Shown here piece by piece: positions 35,301 through 43,845 of a stretch of 64,000 bases of DNA. The position numbers and the translations under genes were made by a program. Each line of letters starts with the position of its first letter. Position 1 is the first letter of the stretch. The stretch lies in NCBI GenBank assembly GCA_947501845.1, contig CANMXP010000009.1, positions 124,001 through 188,000 of the forward strand, in the 5' to 3' direction. The notes below the pieces were generated by a model. It ran no database searches, had not been told where the DNA came from, and saw only the letters and a program-made list of their open reading frames with translations. This DNA comes from an uncultured Flavobacteriaceae bacterium (GTDB lineage Bacteria; Bacteroidota; Bacteroidia; Flavobacteriales; Flavobacteriaceae).

Positions 35301-36700
35301 GGGAAAGGTGTTGCTGCAGAAGCGTTATCTGTTGCTCCATCTAAAGCGTTAGGCGAGCTAAATGTCCAATTTCCAATTATAAAAGTCGCCTCATCGGGTC
35401 CTGTATTATCATTTCTATACGCCCAGCCATCTAAATATTCCCATGGCTGACCAGAACCATCTGTATTTATATCTCCAAAAATATCTACAACGGCACCATT
35501 TGAAAATAATTCTATGGCATCATCTCCATTAATGTTAGCCGCTCCCGACGTAAAATTAGGCACAAAGCCAAAGAAATTTGTAAATCCAGTTTCTTCAGAA
35601 GCCACATAGATAAAATCCCCAGCATTTGCAGAACCAGAAAATGTAAATTCCTGCCCGTCTGTACCGCCTCCATTATTAGCAGACCCAAAACCGTATAGAC
35701 TTAAATCTGCTATATCATTTATAACATAAAACTCAATAGCTTTTGGAACACCACCCGAAAGCGGTCCATCTATTACTCCCGAAATTATTAAATCTGTTGA
35801 TATTCCTGGAGGTGGAGGGCCTCCTGCATTTGTTGTTACGTCTACTTCATTACTTGCCAATGATACATTTCCTGCTGCATCAACAGCTTTTACCGTAAAT
35901 GTATAATTAGTATTTGGCACTAAATTTATAACAGTGAGTGATGTCCCTGCTGAAGAAGCTATTAAAGCAACTCCGTTAAAAACTTGGTAGGATGTTACCG
36001 CAATATTATCTGTTGAAGCATTCCAAGACAAATCTGTAGTGGTCATTGTTGTATTTGAAGCTGATAAATTTGTAGGTCCAGAAGGTGCTTCATTATCTAC
36101 GGTGCCTCCACCGCCATAGCTCCCTACTGGAAAAGCATTAGTAGCACTGGCATTGGATGTTTCGCTATCTAAAGCATTGGGACCACTAAAAGACCAATTA
36201 GCTAAAACAAAAGAGCTTCCATCTGGTCCCGTATTATTATTTCTATATGCCCAACCATCTAAATATTCCCATGGTTGTCCAGAACCATCTGTATTTATAT
36301 CTCCAAAAATATCAATAACTACACCCGATTTGAACAACTCAATAGCATCGTCTCCATTTATACTGGCTGCACTACTTGTATAATCTGGCGAAAAACCAAA
36401 AAAGTTCAAAAACTCTACAGCTTCAGAAGCTACATAAATAAAATCCCCCGAATTAGCAGTTACTGCTGGAAAAGTAAACTCTTCGCCATCGGTACCACCT
36501 CCATTATTAGCAGATCCAATACCATAAATACTTAAATCTGGAACATTCTCAGTAATGTAAAGCTCTACGCCTTTGGGTAGACCTCCAGGTAAAGGGCCAT
36601 CAAAAACCCCACTAATAATGATTTGCGAATTAGCAACTAAAGCGCATAAAAAGGCAACTGTAATTATAACATGCCTTTTTTTAGAATAAATGTATTTCAT
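32348..36700 (-). CDS. Secreted endonuclease/exonuclease/phosphatase-domain protein with lamin-tail-like repeats and T9SS domain
   Basis: 1450 residues with a signal peptide (FLCALVANSQ). Three near-identical units (about residues 27-200, 302-470, 474-640) share SANNGGGTDG, GDFIYVASE and FGDINTDGSGQPWEYLDGW; they resemble lamin-tail-type calcium or glycan-binding modules. One FnIII domain lies at about 205-292. An OB-fold (GEQVKIAGVLTV) at 648-800 is followed by an EEP nuclease domain from about 853: VTWNIEWFG, VQEISDD, LLGDYNDDVD and SDHFPVSARL. Two SprB/PKD-like units precede a C-terminal T9SS sorting domain (SPNPFVDHTNVIL, LKTKVNG). The protein should be an extracellular DNase or phosphodiesterase. 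Single gene, opposite to the serine hydrolase. Confidence 0.9.
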   Translation of the reverse strand: MKYIYSKKRHVIITVAFLCALVANSQIIISGVFDGPLPGGLPKGVELYITENVPDLSIYGIGSANNGGGTDGEEFTFPAVTANSGDFIYVASEAVEFLNFFGFSPDYTSSAASINGDDAIELFKSGVVIDIFGDINTDGSGQPWEYLDGWAYRNNNTGPDGSSFVLANWSFSGPNALDSETSNASATNAFPVGSYGGGGTVDNEAPSGPTNLSASNTTMTTTDLSWNASTDNIAVTSYQVFNGVALIASSAGTSLTVINLVPNTNYTFTVKAVDAAGNVSLASNEVDVTTNAGGPPPPGISTDLIISGVIDGPLSGGVPKAIEFYVINDIADLSLYGFGSANNGGGTDGQEFTFSGSANAGDFIYVASEETGFTNFFGFVPNFTSGAANINGDDAIELFSNGAVVDIFGDINTDGSGQPWEYLDGWAYRNDNTGPDEATFIIGNWTFSSPNALDGATDNASAATPFPLRAYGPDLIITGVIDGPLSGGVPKAIEFYAKHDIADLSEYGFGSANNGGGSDGVEFAFSGSANAGDFIYVASETTGFNSFFGFAPNFASGAANINGDDAVELFFNGEVIDVFGDINTDGSGQPWEYLDGWAYRNDDTGPDGSAFLLANWSFSGPNALDGTTVNTTFPIGTYGEGGVSQPSELISILEARDSDKLGEQVKIAGVLTVADEFSGSAYIQDATGAIAIFDELVHGDGVFKVGDSITVTGIRSVFRDQVQISPVTEVENNGIPNQPIEPLVITLGELANHPAELVKILNPAFPKPGDILFGGANYILTDSSGSGELRIDNNVEAIVGLGQPETCDEVIGVVGKFFELYQLLPRMAADMSCAGAYIPPVPPIDIPKEKTLDVVTWNIEWFGDESNSPAAGNPMSDAIQKDSVKVVISELKADVLAVQEISDDALFAQLVSELPGYDYILSPAVSRPNDPGIKQKVGFIYNTATVNVTATKVLLESIHPLYNGGDDSTLVNYPSTTTDRFYASGRLPFLMTADVSIDGETEQYNFIALHARANSSSDPQSRYDMREYDVEVLKDSLDAQYPTGNIVLLGDYNDDVDVTVADVATTLTSYNEFVSDTINYNIVTKALSDGGFRSFVSRENMIDHIAISNELNDNYINESERVHYEFYDNDYTRTASDHFPVSARLQLKPLSVDEMLYTNTICFGASNGTATILVSGGISPYNYEWNGEEVSSNTINDLNGGDHMVTITDALGNTIIEEFTILESSGLTVSTTDETTVYFGYESQACTLLEVTNITGGVAPYTYEWSTGETEENIEVCPEETATYSVTVTDANGCTQTTTTTVTVKDVVCNSGTRQYNWRGQNHIKPKVQVCYRGRTLCVSQYGAKALLARGAYLGVCDNQDPLPRVRFKVSPNPFVDHTNVILHSNTEAEVELKIYDFYGQLLRSSSHQIGAGKSNISLQLSDLRCGFYYLKTKVNGKNTRTKVLVKRYQ

Positions 36701-36903
36701 ACTTTTTATATTTAAAATGTAACTAAATATAAATCTAGTAATTAAATACAGTTTATTCTTACGATTAACAAAATATTAGATTAATGTAAAGAAATGCTCT
36801 GGTTGATAAAAGTTTCTTAACAAAAATGACTATTATTTAAACCTGAATTAATAAACAAAACAATCGAACTGATAATTATAGATAGAGGGTATGTATTAAT
36901 TAA

Positions 36904-37332
36904 TTAGTTCCTCTCATTAAAAGGAATAACAATTCCCTTTTCCAGATAGTTTTTTAAACCATTGAGCAACATAGCCCAACAAAATGAAGAATGTCTAAAA
37001 TGGTGATTATCTTCTAACCAATTTACATGACTAAATTTAACTAAAGTACCAGAACCCTTTGTCTCTAAGTCAAATCCAAATGTTGTTGGATTCCAATCTT
37101 TATCTGAATCTATCATTTTTAAATGAAACGATTCATTAGTTTTCACTTCGGACACTTTACAAAACCAGTTATATGAGTTTGTAAAATTTAAATTGTACTC
37201 TGAATCCAACTCAGGTATTCCAGAGCTTTTTAATGTCCACCAATTATCTAAATGTTTTGGTAACGAAATGGCATCAAAAACCATTTTTGGAGAAACTTCG
37301 ATTAGAAGATTATGGTAAATATTAAAAGCCAT
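36904..37332 (-). CDS. SRPBCC (AHSA1-like) domain protein
   Basis: 142 residues forming a single START-like fold: LIEVSPKMVFDAISLPKHLDNWW at the N-terminus, the central LNFTNSYNWFCKVSEVKTN strands and the C-terminal long helix FCWAMLLNGLKNYLE. This is the activator of Hsp90 ATPase-like/polyketide-cyclase group that binds small hydrophobic ligands. No signal peptide. It stands alone ahead of ftsY with 75 bp between them; the gap upstream of it has only AT-rich sequence. Ligand unknown. Confidence 0.8.
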   Translation of the reverse strand: MAFNIYHNLLIEVSPKMVFDAISLPKHLDNWWTLKSSGIPELDSEYNLNFTNSYNWFCKVSEVKTNESFHLKMIDSDKDWNPTTFGFDLETKGSGTLVKFSHVNWLEDNHHFRHSSFCWAMLLNGLKNYLEKGIVIPFNERN

Positions 37333-37407
37333 TTATATTGAAATTTATTTAAATATAATAATAATCTAAATAAATCTCGTGATAAGCTTCTAAGCTAACG
37401 TGGAGTT

Positions 37408-38361
37408 TTACTTAAAAAATGAATCTACAAACTCAAATTTGTTGAAAACTTGCAGATCTTCTATACCTTCACCTACTCCTATATATTTTACTGGAATTTT
37501 AAACTGGTCTGAAATACCAATTACAACGCCTCCCTTTGCGGTTCCATCTAGTTTTGTAACTGCCAATGATGTTACTTCTGTTGCTGCTGTGAATTGTTTT
37601 GCCTGTTCAAACGCATTTTGCCCTGTAGAACCATCTAAAACCAATAGCACATCATTAGGAGTATCGTCTACTACTTTCTGCATGACACGCTTTACCTTAG
37701 TAAGCTCATTCATTAAATTCACTTTATTATGTAAACGTCCTGCTGTATCTACAATCACCACATCAGCATCTTGTGTAACGGCACTTTCTAAGGTATCAAA
37801 TGCCACGGATGCAGGATCACTACCCATAGATTGTTTAACAATAGGTATATCTACTCTATCTGCCCACACTTGTAACTGGTCTATAGCTGCTGCTCTAAAA
37901 GTATCTGCTGCACCAAGCACCACCTTTAACCCTTGTTTTTTGAATTGATAGGCTAATTTACCAATGGTAGTCGTTTTACCTACACCATTAACACCAACAA
38001 CCATAATAACATAAGGTTTTTTGCCTTGTGGAATGGTAAACTCTGTTTCTTCTCCTAAATTTGTTTCACTTAATAAACCTGCAATTTCTTCACGAAGTAT
38101 GACATTAAGTTCGTCGGTTCCCAAATATTTATCTTTTGAAACTCGTGCTTCAATACGCTCTATAATTTTAAGTGTTGTATTGACTCCCACATCACTAGAC
38201 ACTAATACTTCTTCAAGATTATCTAAAACATCATCGTCTACTTTAGATTTTCCCGCTACAGCTTTACTTAATTTCCCAAAAAAACTGGATTTAGATTTTT
38301 CTAAACCTTTATCTAGGGTTTCTTTCTTTTCTGAAGAAAATATTTTTTTAAAAAAGCTCAT
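37408..38361 (-). CDS. ftsY: Signal recognition particle receptor FtsY
   Basis: 317 residues. SRP-type GTPase with an N-domain (four-helix bundle, from about KSSFFGKLSKAVAG) and the G-domain motifs GVNGVGKTTTIGKL (G1), DTFRAAAIDQL (G2), DTAGRLHNK (G3) and TKLDGTAKGG (G4/G5). It brings ribosomes translating membrane proteins to SecYEG. The acidic A-domain of E. coli FtsY is absent, as in other Bacteroidetes. The ribosomal genes rpmB, rpmG and DUF4295 lie upstream on the same strand but are separated by a terminator. Confidence 0.97.
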   Translation of the reverse strand: MSFFKKIFSSEKKETLDKGLEKSKSSFFGKLSKAVAGKSKVDDDVLDNLEEVLVSSDVGVNTTLKIIERIEARVSKDKYLGTDELNVILREEIAGLLSETNLGEETEFTIPQGKKPYVIMVVGVNGVGKTTTIGKLAYQFKKQGLKVVLGAADTFRAAAIDQLQVWADRVDIPIVKQSMGSDPASVAFDTLESAVTQDADVVIVDTAGRLHNKVNLMNELTKVKRVMQKVVDDTPNDVLLVLDGSTGQNAFEQAKQFTAATEVTSLAVTKLDGTAKGGVVIGISDQFKIPVKYIGVGEGIEDLQVFNKFEFVDSFFK

Positions 38362-38495
38362 ATTTTAAGTTTACTCAATTATTGTTTATTGATCATAGCG
38401 TTCTTTTCTCCTTGCGGTAACGCTTAAATTATTTATGGCAATTTTCACACCATAAATTTTTACTGCTATTATGGCAGAAAAACCTTCCAAATATA

Positions 38496-38531
38496 AACAT
38501 AAAAAGCTGCTTTCTAAAAAGAAAGCAGCTT
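38496..38531 (-). terminator. Terminator of the rpmB-rpmG-DUF4295 operon
   Basis: Perfect stem AAGCTGCTTTC/GAAAGCAGCTT with the loop TAAAAA; on the minus strand a T-rich tract follows. It separates the ribosomal genes from ftsY. Confidence 0.8.
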
Positions 38532-38555
38532 ATAATATTATGAAATATTACTGTT

Positions 38556-38708
38556 TTAGTTTTTACTAAAAAAGTCTTTTACTTGATCTGGACTCATAAT
38601 GGATTCAACAAACATATAAGCTCCTGTTTTTGGTGATTTCACCATTTTGATAGCTTTAGTTAATCTTTTAGATCCTGTTTGTAATGATGCTACTGATTTC
38701 TTTGCCAT
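38556..38708 (-). CDS. DUF4295 family small ribosome-associated protein
   Basis: A 50-residue basic protein read as MAKKSVASLQTGSKRLTKA, then IKMVKSPKTGAYMFVE and ending VKDFFSKN. This is the DUF4295 family, restricted to Bacteroidetes and almost always placed directly after rpmB and rpmG, as here (6 bp after rpmG). I recall it being described as a lineage-specific large-subunit ribosomal protein (bL38), but I have not verified that. It is short enough to be missed by simple ORF calling. Strong coding evidence: exact start/stop and operon context. Confidence 0.85.
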   Translation of the reverse strand: MAKKSVASLQTGSKRLTKAIKMVKSPKTGAYMFVESIMSPDQVKDFFSKN

Positions 38709-38714
38709 GACTTA

Positions 38715-38897
38715 TTATTTTATCTCTTTATGAACTGTCATACGTTTTAGAATAGGATTAAATTTTTTAATCTCCATTCTATCTGGCGTATTTTTTTTAT
38801 TCTTAGTAGTAATGTATCTTGAAGTTCCTGGTTGACCAGACTCCTTGTGCTCTGTACACTCTAAAATTACTTGTATTCTGTTGCCTTTCTTTGCCAT
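38715..38897 (-). CDS. rpmG: 50S ribosomal protein L33
   Basis: 60 residues of bL33: [36 protein letters not shown] and [11 protein letters not shown]. This copy lacks the CxxC pairs of the zinc-binding type of L33, having only one cysteine (LECTEH), so it is the zinc-free form. Second gene of the rpmB operon, 24 bp after rpmB and 6 bp before the DUF4295 gene. Part of the 50S subunit near the E site. Confidence 0.97.
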   Translation of the reverse strand: MAKKGNRIQVILECTEHKESGQPGTSRYITTKNKKNTPDRMEIKKFNPILKRMTVHKEIK

Positions 38898-38921
38898 TTC
38901 TTTACTTATTAAATACAGCTA

Positions 38922-39158
38922 TTATTTTAAAAACCCTTTAGATTTTGCTTCCTTAATTGCTGCAGATATACCTATTTTATTAATAGTTTTTAAAGCAGAT
39001 GCAGAAACTTTCAAAGTTATCCAACTGTCTTCTTCTGGAATGTAAAAACGCTTCTTTAATAAATTCGCATTAAATTTACGTTTTGTTCTGTTTAATGCAT
39101 GAGAAACATTGTTTCCAACCATTGCCTTCTTTCCTGTAAGTTCACAAACTCTTGACAT
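38922..39158 (-). CDS. rpmB: 50S ribosomal protein L28
   Basis: 78 residues of bL28: [20 protein letters not shown] at the N-terminus, the basic [15 protein letters not shown], the middle strand [15 protein letters not shown] and [15 protein letters not shown]. One cysteine only, so not the zinc-ribbon form. First gene of the operon with rpmG and DUF4295, behind a textbook Bacteroidetes promoter. Confidence 0.97.
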   Translation of the reverse strand: MSRVCELTGKKAMVGNNVSHALNRTKRKFNANLLKKRFYIPEEDSWITLKVSASALKTINKIGISAAIKEAKSKGFLK

Positions 39159-39199
39159 GATATATAACTTTAATTTTTTTGTTGCTTAAAATCGAGGTG

Positions 39200-39229
39200 C
39201 AAATATACAAATTCTTTAATTTACAGCAA
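39200..39229 (-). promoter_or_regulatory. Promoter of the rpmB operon
   Basis: On the minus strand TTG, a 19-bp spacer and TATATTTG form an exact Bacteroidetes -33/-7 promoter, 42 bp before the rpmB start. This is the best promoter match in the window. Confidence 0.8.
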
Positions 39230-39241
39230 CCTAAATTTTAA

Positions 39242-40492
39242 TCAATTTTTAAAAATTTCTTTTAGCAACATTTCCAGCGCTTTATTTACCGCTTTATTTA
39301 TCACTTTTACACGATGATTTCCAAAGTTAAATTTTTCTGAATAAACACCTGTTTTTGTAGCTATTCCTATAAAAACCGTTCCTACCTCGGCATCTGAATC
39401 CCCTTTTGTTGGTCCCGCATTGCCTGTTGTTGCTACTGCAAAGTCTGATTGAAACAACCGTAGGGCATTTTGAGCCATCGATTCTACGACTTGGGAACTC
39501 ACTACAGAATGTGCCTCAATATCTTCTTTAGAGACCCCCAAAACATTTATTTTGGATGCGGTAGAGTATGTCACAACACCTCCATTAAAGTAAGCTGAAG
39601 CTCCAGAATTCGCAGTAAAACGTTCTGCTACTGTTCCTCCAGTACAACTTTCGGCTATTGATAATGTTTTTCCTATTTTGGTCAGGTGTTTAGAAATAAT
39701 CACTTCAACCGAACCTTCCTCGTCTTCAAAACCAAAAAATTCATCTTTAATTAATGGCAGTACTTTGTCTATTTCTTTTTGAACATCATCTTTAACCTGT
39801 TGTTCGTCGTCTCCTTTTGCCGACAGGCGCAATCTCATTTGTCCTAAATTTGGTAAATACGCCAATTTTACGTGTTCTGGTAAAGCATCTTCCCAAGTTT
39901 CTATTCTATCTGCTAATGCACTTTCTCCTAAGCCATACACCAATAAGGTTTTATGTAAAATAAAAGGGCAATTATATTTTTCTTTTAACTTAGGAACTAC
40001 TTGGTATTCTATTAAAGCATTCATTTCATAAGGCACACCAGGAAGTGAAACAAAAACTTTATCGTCTTTTTCTAGCCACATACCAGGGGCTGTGCCTAGT
40101 TTGTTCATTAATACTTTTGCCTTTGATGGTACTAAAGCCTGATCTTTATTTACTTGTAAAAGAGAACCTCCTACGTAATTTCTCCAAATGTATTCTATGT
40201 TTTTTAAAACAGAATCGTCTTTTACCAGGGTATCATTAAAATATCCAGCAATGGTTTTTTTGGTAATATCATCTTTTGTAGGCCCTAAACCTCCTGTAAG
40301 AATAACAATATCCACATTATTTTCGGCTTCTTTTAAAGCTTTTAGAATATGTGATTTATCGTCTTGAACAGATGTTATTTGATATACAGAAACTCCAATT
40401 TTATTAAGCTGCTTTGCTATGAATGCAGAATTGGTATCTATAACTTGCCCAATGAGAAGCTCATCACCGATAGTGATTATTTCGGCTAACAT
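39242..40492 (-). CDS. cinA: CinA-family nicotinamide-nucleotide amidase
   Basis: 416 residues combining an N-terminal molybdopterin-binding-like (MoCF) domain (MLAEIITIGDELLIGQ, ILTGGLGPTKDD, FVSLPGVPYEM) and a C-terminal amidase domain (SIAESCTGGTVAE, FAVATTGNAGPT) that deamidates NMN to NaMN. Two-domain CinA is normal in Bacteroidetes. The start overlaps the stop of the Hpt gene (TAATG), so the two are translationally coupled, and the FAH gene is one base further upstream; they form a three-gene operon. The name is from competence genes, but NMN recycling is the known enzyme activity. Confidence 0.95.
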   Translation of the reverse strand: MLAEIITIGDELLIGQVIDTNSAFIAKQLNKIGVSVYQITSVQDDKSHILKALKEAENNVDIVILTGGLGPTKDDITKKTIAGYFNDTLVKDDSVLKNIEYIWRNYVGGSLLQVNKDQALVPSKAKVLMNKLGTAPGMWLEKDDKVFVSLPGVPYEMNALIEYQVVPKLKEKYNCPFILHKTLLVYGLGESALADRIETWEDALPEHVKLAYLPNLGQMRLRLSAKGDDEQQVKDDVQKEIDKVLPLIKDEFFGFEDEEGSVEVIISKHLTKIGKTLSIAESCTGGTVAERFTANSGASAYFNGGVVTYSTASKINVLGVSKEDIEAHSVVSSQVVESMAQNALRLFQSDFAVATTGNAGPTKGDSDAEVGTVFIGIATKTGVYSEKFNFGNHRVKVINKAVNKALEMLLKEIFKN

Positions 40493-40833
40493 TATAAATT
40501 AAAATCTGATCTTATTTCTGCAATAGCATGATCTACTGCGTCTATAACAATTTTTAATTGCGATGTAATATCCATATCTCGCTTTTCGAATTTACCCCAA
40601 TCCTGAACTTCAATTAGGATATCTAACACACCTAATTCGAATAAATCGATTGTGGGTTTCATTTTATGAGCTGCTTGGTAGGCATTAAAATAATCTCCTT
40701 CTGCTACTGCTTTTTTTAATCGTTCTGCATCTTCTGGGACTTCTTCTAAAAAAGTCTCCGCTAGCGTTTTTATAAAATCCTCGTCATTATCGGCTAACTC
40801 TCGTACTCTAAATAATTTGTAATGTTGCTCCAT
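40492..40833 (-). CDS. Hpt domain phosphotransfer protein
   Basis: 113 residues, a four-helix HPt domain. AYQAAHKMKPTIDLFELG carries the histidine (in AHKMKP) that accepts phosphate from a response regulator or hybrid kinase. Length equals a single domain; no receiver or kinase domain is fused. It is packed between the FAH-family gene and cinA with 0-1 bp spacing, so it is co-transcribed with metabolic genes, while its cognate kinase must be elsewhere. A standalone Hpt in this position is recurrent in Flavobacteriaceae from memory. Confidence 0.88.
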   Translation of the reverse strand: MEQHYKLFRVRELADNDEDFIKTLAETFLEEVPEDAERLKKAVAEGDYFNAYQAAHKMKPTIDLFELGVLDILIEVQDWGKFEKRDMDITSQLKIVIDAVDHAIAEIRSDFNL

Positions 40834-41445
40834 TTATTTTACTATTATCGAAAACATTTCCTTGTCTTCTATAAAACCTTTTAATTTATCATTTGCAAAT
40901 ACTTTGCCAACACCTGCTGGTGTGCCCGTAAAGATAATATCTCCTATCTTTAAAGTAAAATATTTTGACACATATTCTATGAGTTCGTCAATTTTCCATA
41001 ACATGAAACTCGTATTCCCCTTTTGAACAATATCTTCATTTTTATGTAATGAAAAGCCAACATCATTAATATTCTCAAAATCACTCACATTCAACCACTT
41101 ACCTATTACTGCCGATCCATCAAAAGCTTTAGACTTTTCCCATGGCAAACCTTTTCCTTTTAATTCGCTTTGCATATCACGAGCAGTAAAATCGATTCCT
41201 AAACTAATTTCTTTATAATACTTATGTGCAAACTTTCTATCTATATACTTTCCTACTCTATTGATCTTTACTAAAATTTCTACTTCATGATGGACATCAT
41301 TTGAAAAATCTGGAATAAAAAAAGGCTGTTTTTTCAATAAAATTGCAGTATCCGGCTTTAAAAAAACCACAGGATCTGTGGGTTTTTCATTTTCTAATTC
41401 TTTGATGTGTTCGGTATAATTTCTACCAATACAAATAAGCTTCAT
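40834..41445 (-). CDS. Fumarylacetoacetate hydrolase family protein
   Basis: About 203 residues from MKLICIGRNYTEH; four extra residues are possible upstream. Family signatures: GRNYTEHIKELENEKP, DPVVFLKPDTAI, VHHEVEILVKI with the metal-binding Glu residues, LGIDFTARDMQ, and GDIIFTGTPAGVGKV near the end. The short form typical of acylpyruvases/oxaloacetate decarboxylases (FAHD1-like). Substrate is probably a small 2-oxo acid. First gene of the operon with the Hpt and cinA genes. Confidence 0.93.
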   Translation of the reverse strand: MKLICIGRNYTEHIKELENEKPTDPVVFLKPDTAILLKKQPFFIPDFSNDVHHEVEILVKINRVGKYIDRKFAHKYYKEISLGIDFTARDMQSELKGKGLPWEKSKAFDGSAVIGKWLNVSDFENINDVGFSLHKNEDIVQKGNTSFMLWKIDELIEYVSKYFTLKIGDIIFTGTPAGVGKVFANDKLKGFIEDKEMFSIIVK

Positions 41446-41455
41446 ATTCCCTATC

Positions 41456-41545
41456 ATTCCTGTCTTTACAGGAATCTTTAATTATTGAATTTTGACTTAA
41501 AAGTTAGGGATTCACTTCGACTCCGCTCTTTGGTGACCAAGCAGG
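41456..41545 (-). repeat. Intergenic repeat fragment with a hairpin
   Basis: The perfect inverted repeat ATTCCTGT/ACAGGAAT (loop CTTT) is followed by TTCACTTCGACTCCGCTC. Related pieces recur after other genes of the window (for example near 29680 and 53761), so this may be a dispersed repeat rather than a terminator. Confidence 0.4.
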
Positions 41546-41555
41546 AATAACAAAA

Positions 41556-42332
41556 TTACCCTAATTTATTATTAAAACTTCTAAGTTTTATACTAGTTAG
41601 CACTTTTTTGGTATACAAAGGAAAATCTGCATTCAACAACCATCCAAAATAGCCTGGCTCTTTTTCCAAGACCTCTGTAACCAACTTTCCTTTATGCTTT
41701 CCAAAAGAAAAACATTCTACACCTTCTTTATTATATGCTATAAAACCTGCAAAATCTGCAAACTTTTTTCTTGAACTAAACTCTGCTAAAAATTTAGTAT
41801 TATTTTCTACCTCATCATATTTTTCAATTTGTGCTTTTAAAACTTCGTAAGTAGCATTAGTATCTGCTTCTGCACTATGGGCACCATCAAGGTTTTTATC
41901 GCAATAAAACTTGTACGCAGCGCTTAAAGTACGCTGTTCCATTTTATGGAAAATAGTTTGCACATCTATAGCTAAACGGTTTTTCATATCGAAATCAATA
42001 TCTGCACGCAACATCTCTTCTGCCAATAAAGGGATATCAAATCTATTGGAATTAAACCCACCTAAATCTGAATCTTTAATCATATTATGAATTTCTTTAG
42101 AAAGCTCTTTGAATGTTGGCTCATTTGCAACTTTTTCATTAGTGATACCATGAATTTCAATAACTTCTTTTGGAATGGTCATTTCTGGATTCACCAACCA
42201 AGTTTTACTTTCTTCTGTTCCGTTGGGAAACACTTTAAGAATAGAGATTTCGACGATACGATCTTTTGAAATATTCACACCTGTTGTTTCTAGATCGAAG
42301 AAACAAATGGGCTTGGTGAGATTTAGTTGCAT
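41556..42332 (-). CDS. 3'-5' exonuclease (DnaQ/epsilon-like, DEDDh)
   Basis: 258 residues. ICFFDLETTGV (Exo I with Asp and Glu), GFNSNRFDIPLLAEE (Exo II), and HSAEADTNATYEVL (Exo III, His and Asp) form the DEDDh site of the epsilon subunit family. The C-terminal part with CFSFGKHKGKLVTEVLEKEP and YFGWLLNADFP is a small DUF3820-like module often attached to this exonuclease. Not the dedicated polymerase III subunit for certain; it may act in repair or RNA turnover. Confidence 0.9.
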   Translation of the reverse strand: MQLNLTKPICFFDLETTGVNISKDRIVEISILKVFPNGTEESKTWLVNPEMTIPKEVIEIHGITNEKVANEPTFKELSKEIHNMIKDSDLGGFNSNRFDIPLLAEEMLRADIDFDMKNRLAIDVQTIFHKMEQRTLSAAYKFYCDKNLDGAHSAEADTNATYEVLKAQIEKYDEVENNTKFLAEFSSRKKFADFAGFIAYNKEGVECFSFGKHKGKLVTEVLEKEPGYFGWLLNADFPLYTKKVLTSIKLRSFNNKLG

Positions 42333-42385
42333 TTAACTTAAAATATTAATAAGTTGTAAATATACTAAATTGCTAAAGTGTAGAA

Positions 42386-42416
42386 ACAAAAAAACCAACT
42401 GTTTTAAAGTTGGTTT
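42386..42416 (-). terminator. Terminator of the E2 acyltransferase gene
   Basis: Perfect stem AAACCAACT/AGTTGGTTT with the loop GTTTTAA, and an A-run on the plus strand that reads as a U-tract for the minus-strand transcript. Confidence 0.8.
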
Positions 42417-42437
42417 CTAATATTTATTGTTTAAAAA

Positions 42438-43760
42438 TCATATTTCCCTGTCACTATCCCAAGCTTCCAGATAGTCTTTTACGCCTTTTACAAACTGGCC
42501 ACCCAACGCACCATTTACAACGCGATGGTCGTATGAATGTGATAAAAACATTTTATAACGAATTCCTATAAAATCACCCTCGGGAGTTTCTATTACCGCT
42601 GGTACTTTTCTAATGGCACCAAGTGCCAATATCCCTACTTGTGGTTGATTTATTATTGGGGTTCCCATAATACTACCAAAGGTTCCCACATTAGTCACTG
42701 TATATGTACCACCTTGAATATCGTCTGGTTTTAATTTATTTATTCGGGCTCTATTTGCCAAATCATTAACTTGTTTGGTCATACCAACTAAATTGAGTTG
42801 ATCGGCATTTTTTATAACTGGCACTATTAAATTACCGTCTGGTAAAGCAGCAGCCATACCCAAATTAATATTTTTCTTTTTCACAATGGTATCACCTTGA
42901 AGTGAGATATTCATCATTGGGAAATCTCGAAGCGCTTTGGCAACAGCTTCCAGAAAAATGGGTGTAAAAGTTAAATTCTCTCCTTCACGCTTCATAAACC
43001 CATCCTTAACCTGTTTTCTCCAATTCCATATCTTGGTAACATCGGCTTCAATGAAACTTTGTACATGGGCAGATGTTTGTACAGACTCAACCATATGATG
43101 TGCTATAATCTTGCCCATTCTGGTCATTTGCATAATTTCATCTTCTCCGCTAGAAACGACTGGTGCAGAAACTGTTTGTGGTTTTTCTACAGATTTAGAC
43201 CGAACAACTGGTGTTTCTGTATTTGGTGTTATTGACTTTTGTCCAGTAGCCCTTCCATTTTCTATATAACCAAGAATATCATTCTTAGTAACACGTCCAT
43301 CTTTTCCACTTCCCGAAATAGCGTCTAACTCTTGCTGGTTAATACCTTCTTGTTTCGCTATATTTCTAACAAGCGGTGAATAAAAGTGTTCTCCGTTAGA
43401 GACTACAGGAGCAACCGCTTCTTTGGCTACGGCTATAGTTTCTTCAACCAATTCAATAGCCTCTTCTTCTTGATGCTGTTCTTCTTCATTTATATCGGCA
43501 GCTTCAGAATCTTCCTTTCCTTCTATTTCAATAACAGCGATAACTTGATCAACTTGTACAACATCATCTACACTAAAAAGCTTCTCGACCAAAACGCCAT
43601 CTACCTCACTTGGTACTTCACTATCAACTTTATCTGTCGCTATTTCTAAAACAGGCTCATCCATTTCAATAGTATCTCCAACCTCCTTTAACCAAGATGT
43701 TATTGTCGCTTCTGCAACACTCTCACCCATTTTCGGTAACTTAAGTTCAAACTTTGCCAT
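42438..43760 (-). CDS. 2-oxo acid dehydrogenase E2 (dihydrolipoyl acyltransferase)
   Basis: 440 residues. One lipoyl domain at 1-80 with lysine in ATDKVDSEVPSE, a linker with acidic low-complexity, an E3/E1-binding peripheral subunit domain at about 126-162 (SPLVRNIAKQEGINQQELDAI), and a C-terminal catalytic domain ending in SHSYDHRVVNGALGGQF with the HxxxD active-site residues. It forms the core of a pyruvate, 2-oxoglutarate or branched-chain 2-oxoacid complex; the last fits the flavobacterial orthologue best, but I cannot decide. The E1 gene is not adjacent. Confidence 0.93.
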   Translation of the reverse strand: MAKFELKLPKMGESVAEATITSWLKEVGDTIEMDEPVLEIATDKVDSEVPSEVDGVLVEKLFSVDDVVQVDQVIAVIEIEGKEDSEAADINEEEQHQEEEAIELVEETIAVAKEAVAPVVSNGEHFYSPLVRNIAKQEGINQQELDAISGSGKDGRVTKNDILGYIENGRATGQKSITPNTETPVVRSKSVEKPQTVSAPVVSSGEDEIMQMTRMGKIIAHHMVESVQTSAHVQSFIEADVTKIWNWRKQVKDGFMKREGENLTFTPIFLEAVAKALRDFPMMNISLQGDTIVKKKNINLGMAAALPDGNLIVPVIKNADQLNLVGMTKQVNDLANRARINKLKPDDIQGGTYTVTNVGTFGSIMGTPIINQPQVGILALGAIRKVPAVIETPEGDFIGIRYKMFLSHSYDHRVVNGALGGQFVKGVKDYLEAWDSDREI

Positions 43761-43845
43761 ATTAATAACGTAATGCTTGTTTTTTTAATTTCGATTGCAA
43801 AATTAATCAAAAAACATTGATTTTTTTAAATTATTTACAATAAAA

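Noticed and set aside
35821-36535. Short plus-strand frames within the giant nuclease gene
   Set aside because: They follow the internal duplications of the minus-strand gene and have no start context.
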